Positions 34,961 through 43,694 of a stretch of 64,000 nt of DNA are shown here, in pieces. The DNA comes from Sphingomonadales bacterium Ga0077557 (GTDB lineage Bacteria > Pseudomonadota > Alphaproteobacteria > Sphingomonadales > Sphingomonadaceae), in contig LNFI01000007.1 in the NCBI GenBank assembly GCA_001464615.1, positions 1 through 64,000 on the forward strand. The letters run 5' to 3'. How positions within the stretch are numbered: position 1 is the first letter of the stretch; each line of letters opens with the position of its first letter. Below the pieces are notes generated by a model that was given only the letters and a program-made list of their open reading frames with translations, ran no database searches and was not told the origin of the DNA. The position numbers were made by a program, and so were the translations under genes.

Positions 34961-35107
34961 GTCCGAATCCCCCCAAAACGCGAACTCGCGCCCTTATTCC
35001 TTAGCGATCCGCAGCGTCTGCGCAAAAGCCTGTGATCCAAAGAGCAAAGGGTTTTTCGGGGCAGCGGGTTACAGCAAGAGACGCCCAAACCAGGTGAGGA
35101 GTTCCCG

Positions 35108-35434
35108 ATGCGCTTGCCCTTGTTGATTACCGCGATTGCAGCGCTTAGCGGCGCGGCCTTTGCCCAGAACGCCAGTTCGCCCTCCGCGCCCGAAGCGACC
35201 AACCCAGCACCGCCCCCGGCCGCTGGTCAACGCGGCGCGGTAATGCAGGCCTGTCGCGTGGACTTTCAATCGCTTTGTGGCGGGATGGTGCCGGGCGATG
35301 GCAAGTTTGGCCCCTGCGTCCGTGCGAACCGCGAAAAAGTCTCGCCGAGCTGCCAGGCAGCATTGCAATCGATCCGCGCCACCCGGCTGTCACGCCAAGT
35401 GCCCCAGTCCCAGCCCCAACTGGCGCCCCAATAG
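35108..35434 (+). CDS. Small secreted Cys-rich repeat protein
   Basis: A 108-residue exported protein. The signal peptide ends around AFAQN (residue 21). A Pro/Ala-rich stretch and then one unit with four cysteines follow: ACRVDFQSLCGGMVPGDGK, FGPCVRANREKVSPSCQAAL. This spacing resembles the Cys-rich GLG1 repeat found in small bacterial periplasmic proteins, with two likely disulfides. TGAGGAG precedes the ATG. Function is unknown. It is convergent with the tetR gene. Confidence 0.75.
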   Translation: MRLPLLITAIAALSGAAFAQNASSPSAPEATNPAPPPAAGQRGAVMQACRVDFQSLCGGMVPGDGKFGPCVRANREKVSPSCQAALQSIRATRLSRQVPQSQPQLAPQ

Positions 35435-35437
35435 ATT

Positions 35438-36004
35438 TCAGGCAGTCATCAGCCCAGCGCGTGCTTCGGCGATTTGTTGGGCAAACACCGCTGGCTGATT
35501 TAGCGCGCGGGCGACAATCAGCGCCCCTTCGATCCGGCTGATCGCGGTGCTGGCGGCAGCCTGCGCTGATTCTGCTGATGCGCCGGTATCGACCAGCATC
35601 GCTTCAAGCGCTGCCAGCCAGTCCGCAAGTGCCGCCGCCAGAATATCCCGCACCGGCGGCGGGGCACCGGCCATCGTCATGCTGGCAATCAGGCACGGGG
35701 CCTGGCCATCGCGGAACAAGGTTTCGACACCGGCCAGCATTGCGGCGGTGCGGTGTTCGCGATCGCCGGGTGCGTTGAGCGGTGCAATGACATTTGCCTT
35801 GACCCAATCGACCGCCGTGCGCGCGACCGATTGCGCCATATCGTCCTTACCGCCCGGAAAATGGTAATAAAGGCTTGATCGCCCAAGCCCGGTCTGCCGG
35901 GAGATATCGCCAATCGACACGCCTTGGAAACCAAGCGTGCGGAACATCTCGTATAAGGTTGCGATCAACGCATCGCGCGGGGTTTCGGAATCGCTGACAG
36001 CCAT
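35438..36004 (-). CDS. TetR-family transcriptional regulator
   Basis: A 188-residue TetR protein. The N-terminal helix-turn-helix is in LGFQGVSIGDISRQTGLGRSSLYYHFPGGKDDM (recognition helix around residues 32-45). The C-terminal half has a ligand domain of the YcdC/LsrR-like type. It lies 80 nt downstream of the AhpD-like gene on the same strand, with a strong hairpin between. A perfect 20-bp palindrome upstream of the AhpD-like gene is the expected operator. Likely a repressor of the pair, induced by an electrophile or oxidant. Confidence 0.9.
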   Translation of the reverse strand: MAVSDSETPRDALIATLYEMFRTLGFQGVSIGDISRQTGLGRSSLYYHFPGGKDDMAQSVARTAVDWVKANVIAPLNAPGDREHRTAAMLAGVETLFRDGQAPCLIASMTMAGAPPPVRDILAAALADWLAALEAMLVDTGASAESAQAAASTAISRIEGALIVARALNQPAVFAQQIAEARAGLMTA

Positions 36005-36029
36005 GATCCCTCAATCCTCCCAAAAGGTT

Positions 36030-36061
36030 GCCCGCCGCAAGCCCTAAGGCTTACGGCGGGC
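36030..36061 (-). terminator. Hairpin between AhpD-like and tetR genes
   Basis: GCCCGCCG (36030-36037) pairs with CGGCGGGC (36054-36061); after one mismatch AAGCC pairs with GGCTT, leaving a CTAA loop. On the minus strand it is followed by AACCTTTT, a weak T-run. It may terminate most transcripts after the AhpD-like gene and lower tetR expression, or protect the upstream mRNA. Confidence 0.6.
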
Positions 36062-36084
36062 AGGACCATCGCTGTTCCAGTGCG

Positions 36085-36630
36085 TCAGGCGGCAATTGCC
36101 GCGACGGGGAAGTCAACTTCGGTGCCGAACACTTCGTTGACATAGTTGGTCAGCGTGTTGAGCGCGACATGGGCGACAATTTCGACGAGCTGGGCATCGG
36201 TGAAACCAGCATCACGAACCGCGTCGAGATCGGCAGCACTGACCTGGCCGCGCGTCTCCGTAACCTGCTTTGCAAAGGCAACAGCGGCGTTGGCGGCTGC
36301 GTCGGTGGAGCCACCACGACGATTGGCTTCGATTTCCTCATCGCTCAATTTGACGAGGTTCTTGGCGATATAGCCATGGGCCGAATTGCAATAGGTGCAG
36401 TGGTTTACATTGGCGACGGCCAGCGCGATCCGTTCGCCGGTCTTGGCACCGAGCGTGCCTTTGCCGAGCACGCCGCTCAAGCCAAGAAAGCCTTCAAGCG
36501 CGGCTGGGCTGGTCGAAACCAGGCGAAACAGGTTCGGCACCGAGCCAAGCTGGCCCTGCACCTTGGTCAGGAAAGGCTGCGATGCAGCGGGGGCGGTGTC
36601 GATCGAGTCAGGATAAGAAATGCGTGCCAT
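36085..36630 (-). CDS. Carboxymuconolactone decarboxylase/AhpD-like peroxidase-related protein
   Basis: A 181-residue protein of the AhpD-like superfamily. The active site is HCTYCNSAHGYIAKNL (CxxC followed by His), as in peroxidase-related CMD proteins. LALAVANVNHC precedes it. Such proteins act as disulfide reductants for peroxide or organic hydroperoxide removal. AAGGAT lies before ATG 36630. A TetR gene is next downstream and a palindromic operator is 59 bases upstream, so expression is probably induced by oxidants or an aromatic compound. Confidence 0.9.
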   Translation of the reverse strand: MARISYPDSIDTAPAASQPFLTKVQGQLGSVPNLFRLVSTSPAALEGFLGLSGVLGKGTLGAKTGERIALAVANVNHCTYCNSAHGYIAKNLVKLSDEEIEANRRGGSTDAAANAAVAFAKQVTETRGQVSAADLDAVRDAGFTDAQLVEIVAHVALNTLTNYVNEVFGTEVDFPVAAIAA

Positions 36631-36688
36631 GGAGAAGATCCTTTGATTGATGCGTGTCCGCGTCGCTGCGGATGCACGTCAACTAGAC

Positions 36689-36708
36689 TGTACCGAACGT
36701 TCGGTACA
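36689..36708. promoter_or_regulatory. TetR-type operator palindrome
   Basis: TGTACCGAACGTTCGGTACA is a perfect 20-base palindrome located 59 bases upstream of the AhpD-like gene. ACCGAACGTTCGGT-type cores are common TetR operators in alphaproteobacteria, and a TetR gene follows in the same operon. Confidence 0.85.
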
Positions 36709-36758
36709 ATTAGCTTTGCTATGCAGCGTTAAAGGATAGCTTCGCCATGGATCACAGC

Positions 36759-36791
36759 AAAAAGGCGGGGGCAGATCGGCTCGCCCCCGCC
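36759..36791 (-). terminator. Intrinsic terminator downstream of the M28 peptidase gene
   Basis: GGCGGGGGC (36764-36772) pairs perfectly with GCCCCCGCC (36783-36791). On the minus strand the stem is followed by TTTTT (complement of 36759-36763). It lies about 100 bases after the peptidase stop. Confidence 0.8.
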
Positions 36792-36890
36792 CTTCCCTAA
36801 GAGTGTTGTGACGTCGGAGTGGACCAACCCATCCCCCGTTCGCTCAGGGAGAACGAGTGTGCGGTTCAATCGACCTAACGTCGTCACATG

Positions 36891-39128
36891 CTATTCGATC
36901 AGCGCACGCGCGCTATCAAGGCGGGTGGCATAGGCATTGATCACCGCCGCAGTGCGCACAGCATATGTTGCCGCATCGTCAAAGCGCCGCTCTTCAATCG
37001 CTTCCCGCACCCCCGGCAGCGTCTTGGCTCCATAGCCAGTGAAACGACCGGGCGCGTAAATCAGATTGCGGAACCAGGGGCGACCCGGCAAGCCTTTGTC
37101 GTCAACCAAAAGCTGATCGATATCGGCAAGCAAGGCGTTGAGCTTCTGGCGGGTGGCGGGCACCAGTCCAGCACCCTTGGCCGCATAGGCGGCATCATAG
37201 GCCATTGCGCTCGCCTTGAGACGGGCCACGGCATTTTCCAGCACGGCGAGTTCGATATAGGGTGTCGGCACGACCGGTGGCGGCGCGGCAATGGGATCAA
37301 GCGGATCGCTCGCAAGACCGAATGCCCCGTCCGCGATCAGCTTCAACAGCTTCTCATCGGCGACACGGCGGTCGTTAGCGAGCTTCTTCACCTCGGCGAG
37401 ATAGCCCGACACCGCATTGGCGAAATCGCCGAACCGCTGCGGCGGGGTATCCGCCTCAGCAATGCGCAGCACCAGGCGGCCGACCGTTTTTGACAGCACC
37501 GTGCCATAGACAAGCCCCGGATCGTCAAAGGTCGTGAAATGATGATAGCTGTCGTAGATCGAATGGTAGACGCCGTCGCCCTGATCCTCCCCCCCAAAGC
37601 TGATGTTAAGCGCAGGCAGGCCAAGATGCTGCAGGAAAGCCGAATAATCGGAGCCTGACCCGAGCGGCCCCATCACCAGATCGCCCCCCGCCTCAGCACC
37701 GGCGAGCAAGTCTGCTGGAAAATTACCGCCGGCAAAGGCATCCGCCCGGATCCCCTTTTGCAGGCGCTCCAGCACGCTGCGCCCGGTTTGTGGATCGATC
37801 ACATCGGCGGCGACACTGCTGACGAGATGCTGATAGTCATGGCTGCCCAACGCCCCCAGAAACCCGCGGCCAGAGCCATCGGTGTTAATGTAGATCAGCG
37901 CCTTGGCCTTGAGCTCCGCTGCATGCGTTTCGGCCCATTCGGTCGATCCGATCAGGCCAGGCTCCTCGCCGTCCCAGCTTGCATAGACAATCGTTCGATC
38001 GGGTCGCCAGCCGGTTTTGAGCAGCGCGCCAAGCGCCTTGGCTTCTGACAGCATCGCGACATTGCCCGACAGCGGATCCTGCGCGCCGAACACCCAGGCG
38101 TCATGATGATTGCCGCGGACAATCCACTGATCGGGATATTTCGCGCCCTTGAGCGTCGCGATTACGTCATAAAGCGGCTTCAACGTCCAGTCCGACTTAA
38201 CCGCCAGATGCACCTTCACGCCGCCGTCGCCGCCAAGATGATAGGTCAGCGGTAGCCCGCCCCGAAAATTGGCCGGCGCCTTGCGCCCGCCGAGCTGGCT
38301 CAGCAGCTTGGTGGCATCGCCATAGGAAATCGGCAGCGCCGGGATTTTCAAGATCGTCGGTGCGGTTTCCCGTGTGAGCCTTTTGGCTCCCTCGGTCGCG
38401 CCGATTCCGGGCGTGAGCGGATCGCCGGGCGCCACAACCAGATCGACGACAGATCCGCGCTGCACCCCAGTTGGCGGCCGCGTGCCGCCCTTAGGATAAG
38501 TGTCGCCCGCGACATAGCCGTCCTGCGCGGGGTCCGAATAGATCAGGCAGCCGATTGCGCCATGTTCCTGCGCCAACTTAGGCTTCAGCCCGCGCCAGCC
38601 GCCGCCATAGCGCGTGATGACGATCTTGCCCTTGACGCTGATTCCGCGCCGCTCAAGCGCTTCATAGTCCTCGGGCAGGCCGTAATTGACATAAACCAGA
38701 TCGGCGGTGACATCGCCGTCGCCCTGATAGGCGACATAGGGCGGCAAGGCGTTGGCGAGTTTGCCCGATGTATCGTCTTCCGCAAGCGTCGGCTCCTGGC
38801 CGCCAAGCTTGATCGCATTGGGCGCAATCATCTCGATCGTGGTGGCGATCGGGGTCGGATAGAGCACCTGGAACGTTTCGATATGCGCATCCCAGCCCCA
38901 TGATTTGAACAGGGCGAGCGTCGCCTCGGCATTGGCTTTGTTATGCGGCGATCCGACCTGATTGGGCTCGGCGGCCATGCGCTTCAGCCACTCGATCTGG
39001 TCGCTGGCGCTGATCTGCGCATCGAACGCCGCCTCAAGCGCCCGGCCGCTTTTTGGCCCGGCAGCGGGCGCAGCTGTCGCCAGCGCAAGTCCTGAAATCG
39101 CGGCGAGCAGCATCGCATGTCTGGCCAT
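36891..39128 (-). CDS. Exported M28 peptidase, glutamate carboxypeptidase II-like
   Basis: A 745-residue exported protein. The signal peptide spans about 1-22 (ATAAPAAG). A PA domain carries VKGKIVITRYGGGWRGLKP. The M28 catalytic domain has RGNHHDAWVFGAQDPLSG, WDGEEPGLIGSTEWAE and YINTDGSG, providing His, Asp, Glu-Glu and Asp of the di-zinc site; the last His is in HSIYDSYHHF. A C-terminal helical transferrin-receptor-like dimerisation domain (about 620-740) completes the GCPII layout. It probably trims peptides or gamma-glutamyl conjugates in the periplasm. It appears monocistronic, with its own terminator downstream. Confidence 0.93.
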   Translation of the reverse strand: MARHAMLLAAISGLALATAAPAAGPKSGRALEAAFDAQISASDQIEWLKRMAAEPNQVGSPHNKANAEATLALFKSWGWDAHIETFQVLYPTPIATTIEMIAPNAIKLGGQEPTLAEDDTSGKLANALPPYVAYQGDGDVTADLVYVNYGLPEDYEALERRGISVKGKIVITRYGGGWRGLKPKLAQEHGAIGCLIYSDPAQDGYVAGDTYPKGGTRPPTGVQRGSVVDLVVAPGDPLTPGIGATEGAKRLTRETAPTILKIPALPISYGDATKLLSQLGGRKAPANFRGGLPLTYHLGGDGGVKVHLAVKSDWTLKPLYDVIATLKGAKYPDQWIVRGNHHDAWVFGAQDPLSGNVAMLSEAKALGALLKTGWRPDRTIVYASWDGEEPGLIGSTEWAETHAAELKAKALIYINTDGSGRGFLGALGSHDYQHLVSSVAADVIDPQTGRSVLERLQKGIRADAFAGGNFPADLLAGAEAGGDLVMGPLGSGSDYSAFLQHLGLPALNISFGGEDQGDGVYHSIYDSYHHFTTFDDPGLVYGTVLSKTVGRLVLRIAEADTPPQRFGDFANAVSGYLAEVKKLANDRRVADEKLLKLIADGAFGLASDPLDPIAAPPPVVPTPYIELAVLENAVARLKASAMAYDAAYAAKGAGLVPATRQKLNALLADIDQLLVDDKGLPGRPWFRNLIYAPGRFTGYGAKTLPGVREAIEERRFDDAATYAVRTAAVINAYATRLDSARALIE

Positions 39129-39223
39129 AAATCCCCCCTGTTCGGATTATTATTTTCGGGGAGTTTGGCGGGGCCAGTGCGGACGCGCAAGCACTGTTCC
39201 TGTGCGTCGCCAACCGCCGGGGG

Positions 39224-39586
39224 TCAGGGCAACGGATCCGCCCGGAGCAGCACCGCCATACCGGCGACGTCGCTTGCCACTTGATCGGCAAGCCGGGCTT
39301 CCATTGCCCGATAGCGAGCCAGAACATCGCGACCCGCATCGGTCAGCCGCGCGCCCCGCCCCTTGCCGCCGCCAGCCGTCGCCTCGACCAATCGATCCTG
39401 AAAACAGCGGTTCATGCTATCGACCAGCAGCCAGGTCCGCCGATAGCTCATGCCCAGCGCGCGCCCGGCGGCCGAGATCGATCCGCTGCGGTCAATTGCC
39501 TCCAGCAGATCGGCCTTGCCTGGCCCCATCGCGGGTTCATCACCGCAATAGAGCTGCAGCTTCAATTTGAGCGGACCAACGCGCAT
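39224..39586 (-). CDS. ModE-type winged helix regulator (N-terminal domain only)
   Basis: A 120-residue protein from ATG 39586, preceded by AGGAGAGG. It has the LysR-like winged helix of ModE: KADLLEAIDRSGSISAAGRALGMSYRRTWLLVDSMN, then VEATAGGGKGRGARLTDAGRDVL. ModE's C-terminal molybdate-binding (TOBE) domains are missing, which is usual for single-domain relatives. It may regulate molybdate uptake, although no mod genes are in the window. The genome does make molybdenum cofactor (moaA at 62655). Divergent from the carbonic anhydrase gene. Confidence 0.88.
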   Translation of the reverse strand: MRVGPLKLKLQLYCGDEPAMGPGKADLLEAIDRSGSISAAGRALGMSYRRTWLLVDSMNRCFQDRLVEATAGGGKGRGARLTDAGRDVLARYRAMEARLADQVASDVAGMAVLLRADPLP

Positions 39587-39712
39587 CACAGCCTCTCCTG
39601 GTGCCACCATAGCATTGATGATCACGCTGGGTAGCGCCTGAAGCGGGCCGCGCCTGCGTTGCGTAACGCGCCCTCTTTGCTACGACCTGTCGCCAGCAGA
39701 GAGGAAACCCGC

Positions 39713-40240
39713 ATGCCGCTATATGAAGTTGAGGGCAAACGCCCGGTTGTCGCGCCCGAAGGCGCCTGGGTCGCGCCGAGCGCCGATGTGATTGGCGAGG
39801 TCTTTTTGGGCGCGCAATCAAGCGTCTGGTTCGGGGCGGTGATCCGCGGCGACAACACCCCGATGATCATCGGCGCGCGTACCAACATCCAGGAATCGGC
39901 GATGCTCCATTCCGATTTCGGCGCGCCGCTGACAATCGGCGAAGGCTGCACGATCGGCCATCACGCAATATTACACGGCTGCACGATCGGCGATTCGGTG
40001 CTGATCGGCATGGGGGCGATTGTCCTCAACCGCGCCGTCATTGGCGCAGGCTGCATTGTCGGCGCGGGCGCGCTGGTCACTGAGGGCAAGGAATTTCCGC
40101 CGAACAGCCTGATCGTCGGCAGCCCGGCGCGCGCGATCCGCGAACTCGATGCTGCAACCGCCGCCATGCTCAAGGCCTCTGCCGATCACTATGTCGACAA
40201 GAGCCAAAGCTATGCCAAGGGGCTGACCCGCGTCGATTGA
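39713..40240 (+). CDS. Gamma-class carbonic anhydrase-like protein
   Basis: A 175-residue left-handed beta-helix protein. Hexapeptide repeats run from about residue 15 to 145. GAVIRGDNTPMIIG, ESAMLHSDFG and GCTIGHHAILHGCTIGD carry the Arg, Asp and three His ligands of gamma carbonic anhydrases. AGAGAGG precedes ATG 39713. Family members hydrate carbon dioxide or are structural (complex I-associated) homologues. The start was chosen by ribosome site and by the family N-terminus. Confidence 0.92.
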   Translation: MPLYEVEGKRPVVAPEGAWVAPSADVIGEVFLGAQSSVWFGAVIRGDNTPMIIGARTNIQESAMLHSDFGAPLTIGEGCTIGHHAILHGCTIGDSVLIGMGAIVLNRAVIGAGCIVGAGALVTEGKEFPPNSLIVGSPARAIRELDAATAAMLKASADHYVDKSQSYAKGLTRVD

Positions 40241-40282
40241 CGCGGGCGAATCCTGTCGGCGCTTTTTATAAGGATGGCATAG

Positions 40283-40732
40283 ATGAGGCTTAAATTAGTA
40301 TTAGCAGCATTTTTGGCAGTTCCACTACTGTCCTGCTCGCACACAAACGGGTTTAGGTTTGTTAACCTGTCTGCGCGCCCTCTTGTTGTGATTGACCGTT
40401 ATAGGGATAAAAGATCGACCTTTTTGCCAGGTGCTATGAGCAGATTGATCCTCCTAACGAAAACTAATCAATACGAGCTAATGCGACCGGAAGAACCTAG
40501 CTGCCGTTACAGTTATCCATCAATAACGGACGGCACATTCCCGATTCCCGATGGCCGAGGGATTCTTGATGGCAATTCCCCATGGACTTTGACTTTAATT
40601 ACGATTGATCAAAACCTAGTCGCGCGAGCATATGCCTATCAAAAGGGCAAATCTATCGAGCAGAGTGTCGAATTTCAGCGCAGTGGTTTTCCGGCTAAAC
40701 CGGTACGAGTGTGTTCGGATAGATCACTTTAA
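40283..40732 (+). CDS. Putative lipoprotein, AT-richer than neighbours
   Basis: A 149-residue protein with a lipoprotein signal, LAAFLAVPLLSCSH (lipobox Cys near residue 18). The mature part is beta-rich (FRFVNLSARPLVVIDRYRD) with a conserved-looking YSYPSITDGTFP region. I do not recognise the family. AAGGAT precedes the ATG. Base composition is clearly lower in GC than both flanks, as is the region up to 40990, which ends in a truncated secretion gene. Together they look like the remnant of an acquired segment. Confidence 0.65.
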   Translation: MRLKLVLAAFLAVPLLSCSHTNGFRFVNLSARPLVVIDRYRDKRSTFLPGAMSRLILLTKTNQYELMRPEEPSCRYSYPSITDGTFPIPDGRGILDGNSPWTLTLITIDQNLVARAYAYQKGKSIEQSVEFQRSGFPAKPVRVCSDRSL

Positions 40733-40815
40733 ACCCCACACAATTAAATTAACGTTTGAATTACTGGATATTGTAGATGCATTGTTGCAAGGCGACAGTC
40801 TGTTAGACCTTCTCA

Positions 40816-41016
40816 ATGAGTTTATTTTTTCGCGCCAAGGTCTCGGAAGGTCGACCTTCTCGCATAAATGGTCGGGTGGTGCTTTCCCAACCTCCGTCGG
40901 CAAAGTGGATGAAGGTTGGTCTTGGCGGAATTATCGTTGCTGCGTCCATTTGGGTGACAACGGGTTCGTACGCGCGCATCAAGACTGATCTGGGGGTCAT
41001 CACTTTACCCAAGCGG
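40816..41016 (+). pseudogene. HlyD-family secretion adaptor, N-terminal fragment (colicin V/CvaA type)
   Basis: The first 67 codons read SLFFRAKVSEGRPSRINGRV, then VLSQPPSAKW, a membrane helix (GLGGIIVAASIWVTTG) and SYARIKTDLGVITLPK. This is the N-terminus of CvaA/MchE-type membrane fusion proteins (LFRxEVxExRxxRxxGxVxLxQP...GSYARKxxVxGxLxP). After that the frame runs into the antisense of the M1 peptidase gene and the rest of the adaptor (about 330 residues) is absent. Such adaptors work with peptidase-containing ABC transporters to secrete bacteriocins. The break coincides with the end of the AT-richer segment. Confidence 0.6.
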
Positions 41017-43591
41017 TCACCGCTGGCCGAGTCCGATCAGCGAGCTGCTGGCGAATACCCATTACCGCCACTGTCCGCTTGGCCCCGCCCTGCGACGCGG
41101 CCGGCAGATTCTTCTCGGCAAAGGCAAGGATTTTCGCCGGCATCGCCGGATCGCTCGACCCCGACCCCAGGCTGGGCACATAGCCCGACCGCGTGCTCGT
41201 CTCCAAGAAGCTGTTGACCAGATCGAGATGCGCAATCGCATAATCAAAGGCAAGATCAGCGTGACGACCGGCAATTGCGCGCAACAGGCTTGATTTCTGC
41301 GGTGCCGTGAAATCATCCGCCGTCAACAACTCCAACGCCCGGTTCGCGAGCGCCGCATCGCGCGCTGAGCCCAGCAACTGCACATAACCGTTGCGCACAA
41401 CCGGGTTCGTCGTGGCGCGCGTGAGATTGAGCAACGCATCCCATTCGGCGGGCGTGGCGTTGACGGCATAAGTGGCCAAGATCGGACCACGAATGGCGGG
41501 CGGGATCGCACTGCCATCAGCAATCAGCGCCGCCACATAGCGCCGCGCTGCAGCTGCCACTTCGGGATCGCCATTCACGCCCAGCCGCCGGATCGCATTT
41601 TCGCGCAAATTGGTGATCAGCGGCGATTCTCCCGCCTTTTCCTCAAAGCCGACCCGCTTCATCACTGGCCCCAGAAAGGCGACCGTGCGGGCGCGCACCG
41701 GAGTCTCCAGCGGCGTGCCCTCAAACACGCCGATAATCGTGCCGAGTTGGTCAGACACCTTGGCCAGTTCCAGCGGATTTGCGTCGGGCTTCACCTCGCC
41801 AATCAAGGCAAGGTACCGCGCCAGATCCTGATCCCCACTGAGCGCCAGCGCAAAATCATCACCCAGCGTGCCGAGCCGATCGGTGAGTTCCATTTTGGTA
41901 TAGTCGCGCACCAGCGCGGCATGCCCGGCATCGTCATACCGTGCGCGCAAATAGCTGCCCTTGTCGCGATTGAGGACAATGGTGCCGCAGCCCTGAACAT
42001 TGACCAGTGTCGGTGCTTCGCCGCTCACGACTGTGCTCGTCACTGGTCCACCAACCATGCCTAGCGTCAAGGGCACATGCCAAGTTTGCGATTTCTTCGA
42101 CGGTGCATCCAGCCCAAACCGGCCTTGCGAGAGCAGCACTTGGGTCTGCCCATTGGCGCAGGTTGCCCCGGTAAGCGTGACCATGGGCACGCCGCCTTGC
42201 AGCGTAAAATCATGCGCGCTCGTCACCACTGGCTTACCCGAAGCCTTTTCGAGTTCAGCCCAAAGCTGGTCGGTTTCGGTGTTCCGGTATTTGAATTTCG
42301 CCATGTAGTTGCGAATACCTGCCCGGAACGGGTCGGCGCCGATCGTGGATTCGATCATGCCGATCACCGCCTGGCCCTTCTGATAGGTGATCCCGTCAAA
42401 CGCCTCGCCGATCTGATCGACGGTTTCGACCTTTTGGATGATCGGGTGCGTGGCTGCTGTCGCATCCAGCCCGATCGCGCCCTCGCGATCATTGGCCACC
42501 GCGCTGGCCTTCGAAAACCAATCGGGGTTCAGATCATTGCTGGCCTTGTTTTCCATCCATGACGCGAACCCCTCATTGAGCCAGAGATCGTCCCACCAGC
42601 GCATCGTCACCAGATCGCCAAACCATTGGTGCGCCACTTCATGCGCAACAACGGTGAAAATGCGCTCGCGCCCGCTTTGCGTTGCGCGCTTGGGATCGAA
42701 CAACAGCGTTGGTTCAAAATAGAAAATCGCGCCCCAATTCTCCATCGCACCGAAAAACTGGCTGGAGCCGGGCCCGGCAATCATATCAAGCTTGGGCAGC
42801 GGATAGGGCTGACCGAAATAGTCGTTATAATAGGTTAGCAGGCGTTTGGCCGATGCCAGCGCATAATCGCCCTGATCGACCACACCGCGCCGGGTGATCA
42901 CACCGATCTCGGTTTTGCCAGCCATGACCGTTTTGCGTTCGACATCGCCCATGCCCAAAAAGAGCAGATAGCTCGACATCACCGGCGTCTCGGCAAAGCT
43001 GAACAGCTTACGGCCATCTTCCTGGGGGGTGATTGTTGCCGGCATGTTCGAAAAGGCGGTCTGCCCAGAGGGGGCGACGGCGCTCAGCTTGAACGTGGCC
43101 TTGAACGCCGGTTCGTCGAACATGGGCGCAAAACGGCGCGCATCGGGCGCCTCAAATTGGGTAGCGAGCATCCGGGCATCACTGCCATCGGGATTTTTAT
43201 AATCGATTGCGAAAAAACCAGCGGCAGTGTCGTTGATTTTGCCGCTCCAAGCGAAACTGAGCACGTGCTTGCCCGGCTTGGCAGCGGCGGGCAGCGTGAT
43301 CGTCATCGTTTGATCATCCGGAGAGAGCGTAAATGCCGCCTTCTCGCCATCAAACATCGCCGAGGTGATGGTGAGGTCGGCTGCATTCAGAATGATCGTG
43401 CTGGTCGATTGCTTGACATCAACCGTCAACGTCTCGCGGCCGGTGAAGGTCTTGGCCTTGGCATCCGGGTCTATCGTAATGTCATAGACGACGGGCAGCA
43501 CCGTGCGTGGCAACTCGCCCGCAGCCAATGCCGGCGTTGATACCCCGGCCATCAAAGCAAGCGACAGGAGGGCGGCAGCAGAAACCTTCAT
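41000..43591 (-). CDS. Exported M1-family aminopeptidase
   Basis: An 863-residue metallopeptidase with a signal peptide (about 1-24, ending ALAAG). The exopeptidase motif GAMEN is at 281-285. The zinc site is HEVAHQWFGDLVTMRWWDDLWLNEGFA with HEVAH at 317-321 and Glu 340. A C-terminal ERAP1-like helical domain fills 520-860. ATG 43591 gives a clean signal peptide; the frame to 43648 is not needed. It removes N-terminal residues from peptides, probably in the periplasm. Divergent from the nitronate monooxygenase gene. Confidence 0.95.
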   Translation of the reverse strand: MKVSAAALLSLALMAGVSTPALAAGELPRTVLPVVYDITIDPDAKAKTFTGRETLTVDVKQSTSTIILNAADLTITSAMFDGEKAAFTLSPDDQTMTITLPAAAKPGKHVLSFAWSGKINDTAAGFFAIDYKNPDGSDARMLATQFEAPDARRFAPMFDEPAFKATFKLSAVAPSGQTAFSNMPATITPQEDGRKLFSFAETPVMSSYLLFLGMGDVERKTVMAGKTEIGVITRRGVVDQGDYALASAKRLLTYYNDYFGQPYPLPKLDMIAGPGSSQFFGAMENWGAIFYFEPTLLFDPKRATQSGRERIFTVVAHEVAHQWFGDLVTMRWWDDLWLNEGFASWMENKASNDLNPDWFSKASAVANDREGAIGLDATAATHPIIQKVETVDQIGEAFDGITYQKGQAVIGMIESTIGADPFRAGIRNYMAKFKYRNTETDQLWAELEKASGKPVVTSAHDFTLQGGVPMVTLTGATCANGQTQVLLSQGRFGLDAPSKKSQTWHVPLTLGMVGGPVTSTVVSGEAPTLVNVQGCGTIVLNRDKGSYLRARYDDAGHAALVRDYTKMELTDRLGTLGDDFALALSGDQDLARYLALIGEVKPDANPLELAKVSDQLGTIIGVFEGTPLETPVRARTVAFLGPVMKRVGFEEKAGESPLITNLRENAIRRLGVNGDPEVAAAARRYVAALIADGSAIPPAIRGPILATYAVNATPAEWDALLNLTRATTNPVVRNGYVQLLGSARDAALANRALELLTADDFTAPQKSSLLRAIAGRHADLAFDYAIAHLDLVNSFLETSTRSGYVPSLGSGSSDPAMPAKILAFAEKNLPAASQGGAKRTVAVMGIRQQLADRTRPAVTAWVK

Positions 43592-43694
43592 CACGATACT
43601 CCAGATTGGATGCCGAGCGACCCCTAACCATTTCGTCAAGCGATGCAATTCCAGGGGTGCTGGACAGACTAATCAGTTGCGCTATGAAACGCGC

